DNA of 64,000 nt from Cannabis sativa. Taxonomy: Eukaryota > Streptophyta > Magnoliopsida > Rosales > Cannabaceae. Below are positions 1 to 10,052 of this stretch, in pieces. Positions within the stretch are counted from its first letter, which is position 1. Each line of letters begins with the position of its first letter. The notes under the pieces were generated by a model. The model saw only the letters and a program-made list of their open reading frames with translations, had not been told where the DNA came from and searched no databases. Location: NCBI RefSeq assembly GCF_029168945.1, contig NC_083605.1, positions 37,647,280-37,711,279 on the forward strand. Direction: 5' to 3'. Both the position numbers and the translations under genes were made by a program.

Positions 1-818
1 TTAAGAGCCCTAGTAACCTGGGGACTCCTTCAGATATCGTCAAAGTTGACCCTTTAATGACTATGTCCCTTCATGAATTTGAGGAATATGGCAGTTTCAT
101 GGGTCATAGGAGCATTTTAGCCTTTGCCTAGGGACCACCTTATAGAACTTCACTGGATGGTTGCACCCACGCACAAACTTCCTTACTACATTTTCTTTAT
201 TGCTATTGTTATTTCTTATTATGACCGTATGACTTCCCGTGCCTTTTCTTATTTACGCAGATTGTTGACTTGTTGTGCAGAAACACTAGAATCCAAGATA
301 TTGAAATCTTGAAACAACCAAATTGGGGGTGCTATGGACGAGGCCAGGAAATGCCAAGAGAAGAGGAAGAAAAAGACCAGAACTAGAGCTTCTAGGACTT
401 GCAAACTACCACCCCCATTGACTTCCTCGTCGTCAGACGTCCAAGAGATTTCTCCACCCGCCAAGGCTGGGCTTATCGCACCTAGCCATTCAACGTCAGC
501 TAGTGGGGAAAAAAGGTCTAGTACCTCCCAAAAATCTCACAATGTGCTCGCAACTATCGGAGAATAATCTTCTCAAGTCATTCCCCTTAGAGGAGAATCA
601 ATCCTGAACACCGTACTAGATGGGGCGGGGGTTCTGATGATAGTTTGGACGGACCCGTCTTACCCCAAGAGGTGACCCTGCCAAGTCAAAGCGTAAGGGA
701 TCAAGGACTTCCCCTAATCCCAGTGTGAAGAGAGTCAAATCTTCAGTCTTTGAGACTGGGGGGACCGATGTTCCGTCACCGAACACATCGTTGCCACAAC
801 AACATCAGCAACACCAAC
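1..818 (+). pseudogene. Left half of a decayed gene in old element G (host of element A)
   Basis: This is the fragment that element A entered. A basic stretch is open from 334 to 567 (KRKKKTRTR cluster, then Ser/Pro-rich). An AG at about 279-280 after a T-rich run could be a splice acceptor. After 567 the reading decays into Ser/Thr/Gln-rich sequence that becomes CAA/CAG-rich at 790-818. The same composition resumes beyond element A at 10053 and leads into a coiled coil. I infer a single broken gene of the antisense-ORF type seen in elements A-D, because the hairpin typical of the region after those genes follows at 12733-12776. No conserved domain is readable in this half. An unrelated plant gene remnant is possible. 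Confidence 0.4.
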
Positions 819-1448
819 TGTTGACCTCGCTTTTAGCCAACGACAGTGAGTCTAATTTTATAAGCAACAAGTAGTTTAATACAATTGAAATATAGTAAAT
901 CAAATAAAGACACAATAATTTTATAGAGGTTCAGTCCCGAGCAGTTCGGTAATAGCCTAATCCTCGTTACTTGTATTGACTTAAGAACAAGGATAATAGT
1001 TCCTTTTCTTAGAGCTCTTACAACAGTATCTCTGAATATGAGTTCTTAGAAAAAATATTTCGACCCTTTGCCCAGTGACTATGAATCACTATTTATAGGG
1101 CTATAAGCTTGGAGAGGAAGTATTTCCCTTCTCCTTACTATTGATATAAGCAGAAAGATTGCATAGTAAATACAGAATGCACTAATCGTGGGATTTGGAC
1201 CGCTTCCCTATATCTCTGTAATGTGATCCCAAAGTTATAGGGATTTCCTTGATTAATCATGATGCGAAAGCTGAATTCGCTAAGCGTTGGCGTTCTGCGA
1301 ATTGCTCACTACTATGCTTAAAGGACTTCATCCGAACGAATGTGTGAGGTTCCCTATTTGGCCTGTGTCTTGCGAGCAGATACTCAAAATCGATTCCACG
1401 TGTAACCGTCGAGTGATGCCACGTCAGAGTGCAAAAATTGGGATAACA
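819..1448 (-). repeat. 3' LTR of element A
   Basis: 630-bp LTR with TGTT...AACA ends. Its minus-strand TATAAATAGT (1088-1097) matches the box in the other LTR. The polypurine tract abuts its right edge, so this is the downstream LTR of a minus-strand element. Confidence 0.93.
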
Positions 1449-1461
1449 TTTGCCCCCCAAG
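1449..1461 (-). other. Polypurine tract of element A
   Basis: On the minus strand this reads as a purine run (CTTGGGGGGCAAA) directly against the LTR. That is where second-strand DNA synthesis starts in LTR retrotransposons. The same tract occurs at 54218-54230 in element C. Confidence 0.88.
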
Positions 1462-1523
1462 TCTGTACAGGACTTCTAAAGTTGCGTGTAGACTCATCCA
1501 AGCTGTCTTTGCTTTTAGATAGG

Positions 1524-1758
1524 TGACACGTGTCAGGCGCGGTCTGTTTGCGACTCGATGTGAGGCTGACTAGGCGTCCCTTCAGTTTTCGGCTAATAAA
1601 TGCTCTGACGCAATGAATGCTTCGAAATCTGATTTTCTCTCACCACGTTTGACAGTTGCACTTGATTGCTCTTGATTTCCCATATTTGCTTTTGGGGGAG
1701 CCGAGGCGCCTGAGATATTTTGAAATGATTACCTATTTTGGTTGTTTGCCTATAAATA
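1524..1758 (+). promoter_or_regulatory. Candidate promoter of the antisense gene in element A (G-box plus TATA box)
   Basis: A perfect 12-bp palindrome containing a G-box (CACGTG at 1527-1532) lies 219 bp ahead of TATAAATA (1751-1758). About 530 bp of leader follow before the ATG at 2287. Element C has the same two boxes with nearly the same spacing (54296-54301 and 54522-54529). Preservation in two diverged copies suggests a real plus-strand promoter separate from the LTR promoter. Transcription is not shown by the sequence. Confidence 0.6.
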
Positions 1759-2286
1759 CCATCGATCATTTGTTAACAAACTCATTTTCACCAACCTTCT
1801 TTGCTAAGAAATTTCAGAGCGAAAAGAGAGGTTTTTAGCTTCAAGTTTGCTGAAGGATTTTCACGAGAATCATTTGTTCAACTTTGCGCGACCTCAACCC
1901 AGACATTCGATCCTTGAGTAAGTTCTCAATTTCTTTTACTTTTACTTTGCACATTTATTTTCTGAATGCAACCTTAGCTATATTGTTGAAGGTATGTAGA
2001 AAATCCTAGGTTTAGAAACTCTGTGGTTTTCTTTTGTAACGATTAATCCGACCTCATCGTTCATAATGCTTGCTTTTTGAACTGCACAATGCCTGTCTTT
2101 CATCTTGCTTATTTTAAGCTTCATGAAATTTTTGCCCTAACTCACAAAAATTTCAAACTTCTGAGTTTTGACTTGTCATCGAATATCTTTATTCTTTAAT
2201 CTGCTAAGTACTCCTGGTAAGCATATTTGCCTGTTTAATGTTTGATATCCCCACCAAAAACTCATCTCGCGTGTTGCCTTTTGTAG

Positions 2287-3161
2287 ATGAACCCAGGTGA
2301 GTTTTGGGGAAGCAAACACCGAATCGACCAGGATCTGCTTCAACTCTTGCACGAGGATCATCATCGTCTTTGTTCTAGTCCGCCCTCTTCAAGCGACGGA
2401 CATTTTGGTTCACTTTTCTCGTCCAACCACAGGATGATGGCTCGTACCAAACAGACAATGCGTAGAGTCGACGCGTCTAACCCTCATGTGGCCCAGCATG
2501 CCATCCTGCCCAGCGGCGAACACAATCCACCCACCCAGGAGGAGGGGGCGCTGAGGTCCAGGGAATAGAGGAATTGGGAAATGCCCGTACTTGTAGTCCT
2601 TCCGAGGAGGAGCCTGCACCCTAAAACATTTAGGGATACAATGAGCGTGGGGAGCCAGTTGACGCAGATGGCGACGTCCTGGTCGAGGGTGTGGATTACG
2701 CCAATGAGGAACTTACTGCCACGGTTCCTCACAGGAGGCAAGGTGCTTAGGGCGCCAGGTGAGTGACCACTCCGTCCAAGGTTACTGAAGCACGCTTACG
2801 GGATCTCGACGAGGGCAGCTATCTGGTCGAGTTAGACTGTTACATTCGCGCCTATAACAATCGAGCCACAAACTCTAACAGGGGGATGTGTGCCTGGTTG
2901 GGTGCTCATGCTAAACAAGGAGCATTGCTGCCTTTTCACCCGTACTTTAGGAAGGTGGTTGACTTCTTCCGCCTCTGTCCGATCCAATTCACTCCCAAGG
3001 GCATCAAGTATTTGTCTGCCCTGTTCATTCTCTACGCCATCAAGAAGTGGGATATTCCTTCTCCCCATGAGGTTAGTGAGTTTTTTGATTTGAAGTCCAC
3101 CCCCAAGCAAGGTAAATCCACCAGCTCCTACATGCCTAGAAGACCCGTACAAGGAGCCTAG
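2287..3161 (+). pseudogene. Antisense extra ORF of element A (PF04195-like domain), internally deleted
   Basis: The gene runs opposite to gag-pol. The ATG at 2287 follows directly on a TTTTGTAG splice-acceptor sequence, so a leader intron probably ends at the start codon. The N-terminal part (2287-2568) holds an acidic/Ser-rich region and, at residue 51, MARTKQTMRR (2437-2466). A frameshift and stop follow. The domain-like part (2763-3120) includes LPFHPYFRKVVDFF and IQFTPKGIKYLSALF, resembling the PF04195 'putative gypsy type transposon' domain. After KSTPKQGKS the sequence jumps to what matches the C-terminal end of the copy in element C (about 57400), so roughly 1.8 kb, including the coiled coil, has been lost. 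The molecular function of this family is unknown to me. Confidence 0.72.
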
Positions 3162-3856
3162 GAATCCAGCTGTTTGAACACTTATCTTTTTATCTTTCTT
3201 TTTTTATATATGCCTTGCCATGGAGCCTTTTTTAAAGACAACGCGACCAGCCAAGCAGTCTTTAAACTTTGAAATATTTTTTATTTTTCAGACAATAGGC
3301 TGAACGAGTAGCTTTTAATCCCAGTATTATATGCTTTTGTTATCTTTAGAGAATTTCATCCTCTGTTTATAATCATTATGCAACTGTGTTTATTTTATTT
3401 TTACAAAATGCTTTGTACAGTTATAGGTGCCCCCCCAAGTGACCGAGCAGACTTATTACTCTTGGTCACTTTTTTTTTACAAGTATACTTTTTTGTCTGT
3501 TCAAGGTTTTGGGTTCGACCAAACCTTTTGTACGTACTGGATGGTAAATTAACAACATGCTAGTAATTTCGACTCAATTTAAATTTTGAAATAAACATCT
3601 TTATTCATTTATTGATCGAAAATGTGTTTGTTACTGTAGTAACTTACATCAGAGCTATTTGATCAAATTTGATCTTTTAGCTTAACAAGATATAAAACAA
3701 ATTGCAGAAATTAGAAATTGTACTTTAAATGATGGTCATCCGACCTGAGTACTTCTCAATTTTGTCCAAACCTTTGGGCATGGTCTGCCGAGCAGGTCAT
3801 TCACTTAAAAGTAAATGTTCTTTTAGTACTTAGTATGGTCATCTGACCTGGTACTT
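3162..3856. other. Convergent spacer between antisense gene and pol of element A, with a hairpin
   Basis: No gene is present. This is AT-rich 3'-end sequence of the plus-strand antisense gene meeting the minus-strand pol. A 35-nt inverted repeat (AAGTGACC at 3437-3444, GGTCACTT at 3464-3471) follows a C-run. The same hairpin sits at the same place in C (57706-57740), D (39119-39153) and G (12733-12776). The region otherwise aligns with 57447-58125. Confidence 0.6.
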
Positions 3857-5220
3857 TTATTGGTAGTATTTTCTTAAATGTGTCACATTCCAATACCATG
3901 GTACTAGAACAACTTGCATTTTTTCATCATACATACCTAGCTTGTATGCTCCTAATTCGAGAACTTCGACCACCTTATATGGTCCTTCCCAGTTAGGTCC
4001 GAGTACACCTTCCGTGCTGTCTTTGGTATTTAGAAATACTCTTCTTAGGACCATATCTCCCACAAATAATTTATGAGCCTTCACTTGTTTATTGAAATAC
4101 CCAGCTACTTTTTGTTGATGGGCTATCAACTTTAAGTTTGCTGTGGTTCGCTTCTCTTCGATTTCATCAAGTGATTCGGCAAGGAGTACATGATTTGTTT
4201 CTTGGTTGTACGTCACTCTTCTGTGGGATGGTGGCTCAAGTTCTACGGGCAGCATAGCTTCATATCCATATGCCATGACAAATGGAGTCTGTTCGGTTGC
4301 CCATTTCTCAGTTGTTCGGTACGACCATAGAATTTCAGGAACTTCCTCCGGCAAGTTTCCTTTAGCATCCTCGAGTCTTTTCTTTAATGTATCCTTCAGT
4401 GTCTTGTTGACTGCCTCAACTTGACCATTTTCTTGTGGATGCGCCACTGCGGAGAAACTTTTTCTGATACCATTGTTCGCACAAAAATCAGTGAAGGACT
4501 GGTTGTCAAACTTTTTGCCATCGTCCAAAAAAATTTTTTACGGCAATCCGAAACGGTGGATTATGTTCTTCACAACAAAGTCTTGAACTTTTTGGATGTA
4601 ATGGTTGTCAGTGGTTTGGCTTTTGTCCACTTAATGAAGTAATCAACCGCAACCACTGCGTACTGCACTCCTCCCTTGCCTCTGGGTAATTGCCCGATCA
4701 GGTCAATTCCCCAAATTGCAAAAGGCCACGGACTTTGCATCTAAATTATCTCGTTGGGAGGAGCTCGATGTATCTTAGAAAATCTCTGGCATTTGTCACA
4801 ATTTTTAACGTAGGCCTTTGAATCTTCAATCATTGTCGCTTAGAAATAACCTTGCCTTAGAATTTTCTTAGATAAACTCTGCCCCGTGGCATGATTTCCA
4901 CAAAATCCATTGTGCACTTCAGAGAAAAGTAGTGCATCTTCTTATTGAGTAACACATCTGTGCAACAGCATGGAGAACCCTCTTCTGTACATAATTCCCT
5001 CTACTATGGTATATCGTGCAGCCTTCCTCCTCATCTTTCGAGCTTGATTTCGATTATCCGGGAGTTCTCCAGTATTGAGGTAGACTGCTATTGGCATCAT
5101 CCAGTTTGGGGAATTTTCAATCATTTCAATCTCCTCCATGCCAATGATGCTAGGCTCTTCGAGGAACTAGATAGGGAGCAAGTTCGCTTTATCACTTACA
5201 TTACTGCTTGCCAATCAAGC
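3857..5220 (-). pseudogene. Integrase of element A, broken
   Basis: The minus-strand C-terminal end of pol. The distal part (4528-3857) contains the DNGKQFD-type region mutated to MDDGKKFDNQ, the catalytic-Glu motif NGQVEAVNKT, the LWSYRTT stretch and a C-terminal DNA-binding-like part ending HLRKYYQ at the pol stop. The N-terminal part (5139-4942) has the MRRKAARYTIVEG run that precedes the zinc-binding HHCC domain. A frame change and stops between 4942 and 4528 disrupt the zinc domain and the first catalytic Asp. The function would have been insertion of the cDNA into the chromosome. This copy cannot be active. Confidence 0.85.
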
Positions 5221-6280
5221 TAACGCGTCTGCTGTCGTGTTTTCTTCCCTTCGAATTTGTCTGAGACCGTAGCTTTTGAATTGCACGAGCAGGTCATGTA
5301 TTTTGCTTAGATGTGCTATCATTTTTTCTCCTCGAGCCTCGTATTCTCCAGATACATGATTTACCACCAGCTGTGAATAACTGCAGATTTAAATGTGTTT
5401 GGCTTTCATCTGTCGGGTTAATTTTAGGCCACTGATGAAAGCTTCATATTCGGCTTCGTTATTGGATGCCTTGAATCAAAACTTAACTGCAGCGTGCAGG
5501 TGTTTCCCCCAAGGTGTGACAAGGGCGATTCCTGCACCGAATAGTTGATCTGTAGTCGACCCGTCCACATGTGGTTTCCAAGTCAACTTGTCTTCACTGT
5601 TTCTTGGCTGAAGTGTTTTTACTGGCTTAGGGTTTCCTTCCGAGATGCTTTCTTCTTTGCCTGTGCATTCTACCACAAAGTCTGCTAGGGCTTGACCTTG
5701 GATTATTGTTCGGGGTTGGAAGGTAATTTCATACTGACCCAGCTCCACTTCCCTCTTAAGTAACCGTCCAGATGTGTTTGACTTTTGCAATATTTTTCAA
5801 AATGGTTGGTCAGTGTACACCCGAATAGGATGGGCTTGAAAGTAGGGCCTTAACTTTCTTGTTGCCAGAATCAAGTAGCAAGCGAGTTTCTCTATCAATT
5901 GTTACTGGTCTTTGGCTTCAATGAGTCTCTTACTAATGTAATAGACCGGGTGTTGTATGTTGTTTTCTTCTCTGATCAGCACGGCACTCACAGCCGCTCT
6001 GTGACAGCTAAGTATATCCAATGTTCTTCTCTGTCCAGAGGTTTCAAGAGTACAGGAGGCTTTGTGAGTTGCATTTTTAGCTCTTGAAAAGCTTTTTCAC
6101 ATTCCTCTGTCCACTCAAATTGCTTATTTCATCGCAGGATGTTGAAAAATGGAACACACTTGTCTCGTTATTTCGAAACAAATCTGCTGAGTGCGGCGAT
6201 CCGACCATTCAAACATTGTATTCCTTTGTTCTTGTTGGCAATTTTATATCAAGGAGCGCTTGAATCTTCTTTGGATTGGC
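5221..6280 (-). pseudogene. Two RNase H domains of element A (gypsy type, then archaeal type), broken
   Basis: Reading the minus strand from 6280, decayed gypsy-type RNase H leads to QYEITFQPRTIIQGQALADFVVE, the usual linker, in the open stretch 5790-5476. A second RNase H starts there with HVDGSTTDQLFGAGIAL and continues, out of the longest frame, through SNNEAEYEAF, NHVSGEYEARGEKM and REENTTADALA to about 5230. A second, archaeal-type RNase H is a known mark of the Tat group of plant Ty3/gypsy elements. Stops and frame changes make both inactive. Confidence 0.75.
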
Positions 6281-6286
6281 TTCAAT

Positions 6287-6727
6287 TCATCGAGCATTGA
6301 CAATAAAGCCCAAAAACTTTCCTGAACTGACTCCAAAGGAGCACTTTAAGGGATTTAGTTTCATGTTGTACTTCCTGAGGAATTTGAAGCATTCGTCCAG
6401 GTCATCTACGTGCCCCCTAGCCTTGTTGGAATTGACGAGCATGTCATCCACATATACTTCCATGTTTCGTCCGATCTGATCTTGTTTACTAATCTTTCGT
6501 ATGTGGCTCCAGCATTTTTGAGGCCAGGCAAAAACGTCAAGGTTTGCTCTCAAAATTTTTATCAATGCTGATTTTACTTTGAGCAACAAACCTTCTCCAA
6601 TTTTTAGTTTCCTGGCTAGGATATCTGGGTCGATCTCGATCTTTTCTAGTTCTTTCACAGGTCCAACATTTCTGCTTGGGTCCCAAAGTTGAGGATCCAC
6701 ATCTTCATTCCCTCCTTGGGAAGTTCC
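6287..6727 (-). pseudogene. Reverse transcriptase of element A with a large internal deletion
   Basis: The open stretch 6700-6287 begins with the acidic PR-RT linker, reaches ANLDVFAW (start of the RT domain) and then jumps within a few residues to QIGRNMEVYVDDMLV. The catalytic YVDD is present (6443-6454) and the following KYNMKLNPLKCSFGV is intact. What is missing is the block containing the first catalytic Asp and the nucleotide-binding motifs, about 130 residues compared with element B. The residues just before YVDD look like the normal sequence read out of frame, so the deletion junction also shifted the frame. Confidence 0.82.
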
Positions 6728-7330
6728 CTACTTAGAAATGTTTTTTCCCTTGCCCGTGCTCTGGCTGGAGGACACTTCCTCTCGAGCATTGACTAAAGAA
6801 AGGTTATAACATTCCCGAGCAATCTGCTTGTTTCCTCTTAGACACCCTACCCCATTCTTGGTTCGAAACTTCAGGCATGAATGCAATATCGACGTAATGG
6901 CTTTTAAATCATACAAGGCTGGTCGGCCTAGCATGACATTAAAGGCTGATGGAACGTCCAATACTAGAAATTGTGCCATTATAGGTATGATCGTCGGAGC
7001 ATGCCCAACAGTGAAGGGTAGGCAAATTTTCCCTAGAGGTGTGACTCCTTGGCCGGAGAAACAATACACGGGCAGAAGATAGGGGTTAGATCTTTGAGCT
7101 AGAGCCCCATCTTTTCATAGGTGGTCTTGAAGAAGATGTTGGAAGAGGGTCCATTATCTATCATAGTTCTGGCCACCATCTTGTTGGCTATCTGGACCTC
7201 CACGACCAACGGGTCGTTGTGCGGAAATCTTATTTTGACAGCATCTTTGTCTTTAAATGTAATGGTGGGCGTTCCTGCCCGTGGGATTTTCGGTTTCCTT
7301 TCTTCTACGGCCAGGATCACTTCTTCTTCC
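6728..7330 (-). pseudogene. Aspartic protease region of element A, frameshifted
   Basis: The minus-strand stretch 7320-7099 contains VEVQIANKMVARTMIDNGPSSNIFFKTTYEKMGL. The catalytic motif appears as DNGPSS, where Tat-type elements usually have DNGSS. The protein continues in another frame in 7069-6728 with QFLVLDVPSAFNVMLGRPALYDLKA, the usual second half of this retroviral-type protease. The enzyme would have processed the Gag-Pol polyprotein. A frame change between 7099 and 7069 breaks it. Confidence 0.82.
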
Positions 7331-9355
7331 TCCTGAATCTCAAGCTATGTGTGGGCCTCCAATGATGACTTACAAATGTCCATCTACCAATGGAGGTAGC
7401 AACTCTTGGTTGTTATTGCCCCTCTGATTTTGATCACAGTTGACATACCTCTGTACCTGCGGGTTATTTTTTCTTATCAGAAATCTCCCGCTTTAGATTG
7501 TGGCACTCATTGGTGTCGTGGGCGTAGTCTCCATGAAATGGACAAAACTTGGTCATGTCTCTCTTGATGACATCTTTTTTCATGGGTGCGGGCCTCTTGT
7601 ACGGGGCTAGTGACTGAGTGGCCATGTAAACACTTTCTATGTCCTCCATTAGGATGGTAAATCCAGTATACTTGGTAGGATTCTCCCGAGGAGCTTGTTC
7701 GGTTTTTCAAGTGAACTTTCCTGTTTTCGCATTCCCTTGCCTATTATTGTTGCTGGACCGTTTACCATTTGAACTTGAATTGCTCGGGTAATGGGGTTGC
7801 TTGACAGATTTCCCAATAGAAGGAGCTTTTGACTTGCCAGGTTTTTGTTCGCCTTCTGCTCGCTGAATGGGCTCTTCGAGTTTGATAAAACCTTCTGCAC
7901 GGTCAAGAAAATCACTCATCGAGTCTACTGGACCGTTCTTTCTTATGTTCTTCCAAAGCTTACCAGGGACTTCAATGCCCCCCAGGATCGCAGACAACTT
8001 TTCGTCTTCGGTTACCCGTGAAACCTTACTCGCCTCTGTCATGAATGTGCTGATGCAGGCTCGAAGAGGCTCTCCTGGTCTTTCCTTTACCTCGACCAGA
8101 TCTCCTAAGTGCATGGAACTCTGAGGAGATAGCTTTCCACGAGTTGAACTTTCTGGGAGCCAACTTGAAATACCATTGCTAGGCGGCTTCTGAGAGGGTG
8201 GCAGGAAAATTTTTTCATTATACATCTCCTCGTACTCCTTACAGATCCATTTGCATCTCGAAATACATATTGTGGGATAATGGATCTTCCTTCCCAGTGT
8301 ACATCTTCTAGGTTGGCATCTTAAACTTGTGGGGCAACTCTACGATATTGATCTTGGGGGAGAAAGGGGTTCCACATGCTCGGTCCAACTCGAGATCATT
8401 GTTCCTCTGATCAGCCATGCCTTTCGAACATACTTTTTAGTTTGTCCAACTATGCCTGCATGGCTGGACTAACTTGTTCAGCTTCATGGCCGATCTGAGT
8501 CACATCAGCATCTTTCTAAGCGAGATTTTGAGCACGGGTTCTGGGTTGCACGATCGGCATTTCAAGCTGATCGTCTACTCCTCTCCTCCTATGAAGATCG
8601 TTTCTGAGATCATGAGTCGTCCCCAACCTATCAAATACGAAAACACCTGGCTATCCTAGTGACTGGTTGGGTTGGCCAATTAGCTGTCCGCACCACGAAC
8701 TTGGTTGGAGTTATTGGGTATGACTTCTCCCAATGAATTACTAGACAAGGTTTGCCCGCCTACAACTTGGCCCACAGGTGGAACCTGTGACCGGGGATTT
8801 GGCGGCTGACCATGTATAGTCTGAGAGGTATTCATTGCTGGATCTTCGTCAGTTTCGCCCAAAGGAATGACATTCGCAGGCTGCTGCCCGACAGTTTGAT
8901 AGGCTTTCTGAATCAGCACAGTGGCTTGCCGACTGCGATCGTCAATGACTGCTTGCTGAGCCCTTAACGTTTCCATTTCTTTGTCCCTCCATTCGGAAAA
9001 CATGCGCCTCTCCTCCTCAAACGCGAGGTTCACCGCAGCACGGAGTTCCTCTTGCTCATGATGCATGCTGTTGGTATGACTGTGCATGAGCCAAGAGAGC
9101 ACGAAGATTTCGGATCTCAGTGTCATCTCCAATGGTTGTTTGAACATTGGTAGCGCACGAAACGATTGTGTTATGAATGCCTTAGTCATCTGCTGAACTG
9201 GCATTCCCAATCTCTTGCACACCGTGACTTGCAGTTGTGGGCTGTCTGGGATTTACGGCTGGCAGAACCCTTGTGTTCCATGGGTTCTATAGTGCAGGAT
9301 CCACCGCATGGGGATTTGTTGGATCAACCACGCCCCTACGAGTCTATATCACCAT
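7331..9355 (-). pseudogene. Gag of element A, broken
   Basis: The expected start codon (minus-strand ATG at 9355-9353, as in element C at 63423) is followed almost at once by a stop. The open stretch 9222-8680 carries an Ala/Arg/Glu-rich helical region (RAAVNLAFEEERRMF...) and a Pro/Asn-rich tail. The Gag domain proper is in 8225-7707 (HLGDLVEVKERPGEPLRACISTFMTEA). After a TGA the same frame continues in 7649-7464 with a zinc knuckle of CX2HX4HX4C type (CPFHGDYAHDTNEC). Gag forms the virus-like particle and binds the RNA. At least two frame changes separate the parts. Confidence 0.82.
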
Positions 9356-9400
9356 CGTACTTGTAATTAAATTTGGAATAAAGAGCGATCCTTGATATTT

Positions 9401-9418
9401 CTCTCAATGAAAGCACCA
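9401..9418 (-). other. Primer-binding site of element A
   Basis: Directly inside the 5' LTR the minus strand reads TGGTGCTTTCATTGAGAG, beginning with the TGG that pairs to a tRNA CCA end. Element C has almost the same site (63469-63486). I cannot assign the tRNA from memory. Confidence 0.75.
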
Positions 9419-9421
9419 AAA

Positions 9422-10052
9422 TGTTGACCTCGCCTTTAGCAAAGGAAAGTGAGTCTAATTTTATAAGCGAAAAGTAGTTTAATACGATTGAAATATAGTA
9501 AATCAAATAAAGACACAAGAATTTTATAGAGGTTCAGCCCCGAGCAGTTCAGTAATAGCCTAATCCTCGTTATTTGTATTAACTTAAGAACAAGGAGAAT
9601 AGTTCCTTTTCTTAGAGCTCTTACAACATTATATTTGAATATGAATTCTTAGACAAAATCTTTTGACCCTTTCCCCAATGAGTATTAATCACTATTTATA
9701 GGGCTATAAGCTTGGACAAGAAGTATTTCCCTTCTCGTTACAATTGATTTAAGTAGAAAGATTGCATAGTAAATACAGAATACACTAATCGTGGGATTCG
9801 GACAGCTTGCCATATCTCTGTAATTTCATCCAAAAGTTATATGGATTTCCTTGATGACTCACGATGCAAAAGCTGAATTTTCTAAGTGTTGGCATTCTGC
9901 ACGGATTGCTCACTGCTCGGCTTAGAGGACTTCGTCTGAGAAAATGTGTGAGGTACCCTGTTCGGCGTGTCTCTTTTGAGCGGATACGCGGAGTCGATTC
10001 CACGTGTCACCATCAAGTGATGCCACATCATAGTACAAAAATTGGGATAACA
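9422..10052 (-). repeat. 5' LTR of element A
   Basis: 631-bp LTR matching 819-1448 at roughly 88% of positions. It is the upstream LTR of the minus-strand element because the primer-binding site lies on its left side. The flanking 5-mer CCAGC follows at 10053. Confidence 0.93.
9691..9700 (-). promoter_or_regulatory. LTR TATA box of element A
   Basis: The minus strand reads TATAAATAGT, with GCCC just upstream. It is kept in the other LTR (1088-1097) and in the right LTR of element C (63766-63775). It is the likely core promoter for genomic RNA. Confidence 0.7.

Larger units (their letters stand above)
819..10052 (-). mobile_element. Element A: minus-strand Ty3/gypsy LTR retrotransposon, Tat type, defective
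   Basis: The element is bounded by two LTRs that start TGTTGACCTCGC and end GGGATAACA on the plus strand (819-1448 and 9422-10052). The flanking 5-mers are CCAAC (814-818) and CCAGC (10053-10057), a target-site duplication with one change. On the minus strand the order is 5' LTR, primer-binding site (9401-9418), gag, protease, reverse transcriptase, two RNase H domains, integrase, an oppositely oriented extra gene, polypurine tract (1449-1461) and 3' LTR. The LTRs differ at about 75 of 630 positions by hand count, so this is an old insertion. Pol has several frameshifts, the RT has a large internal deletion, and the extra gene has lost its middle. Confidence 0.93.

Noticed and set aside
2437..2466. 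MARTKQT as evidence for a histone H3 gene
   Set aside because: Only about ten residues match; no histone fold follows. I keep it as a motif finding only.
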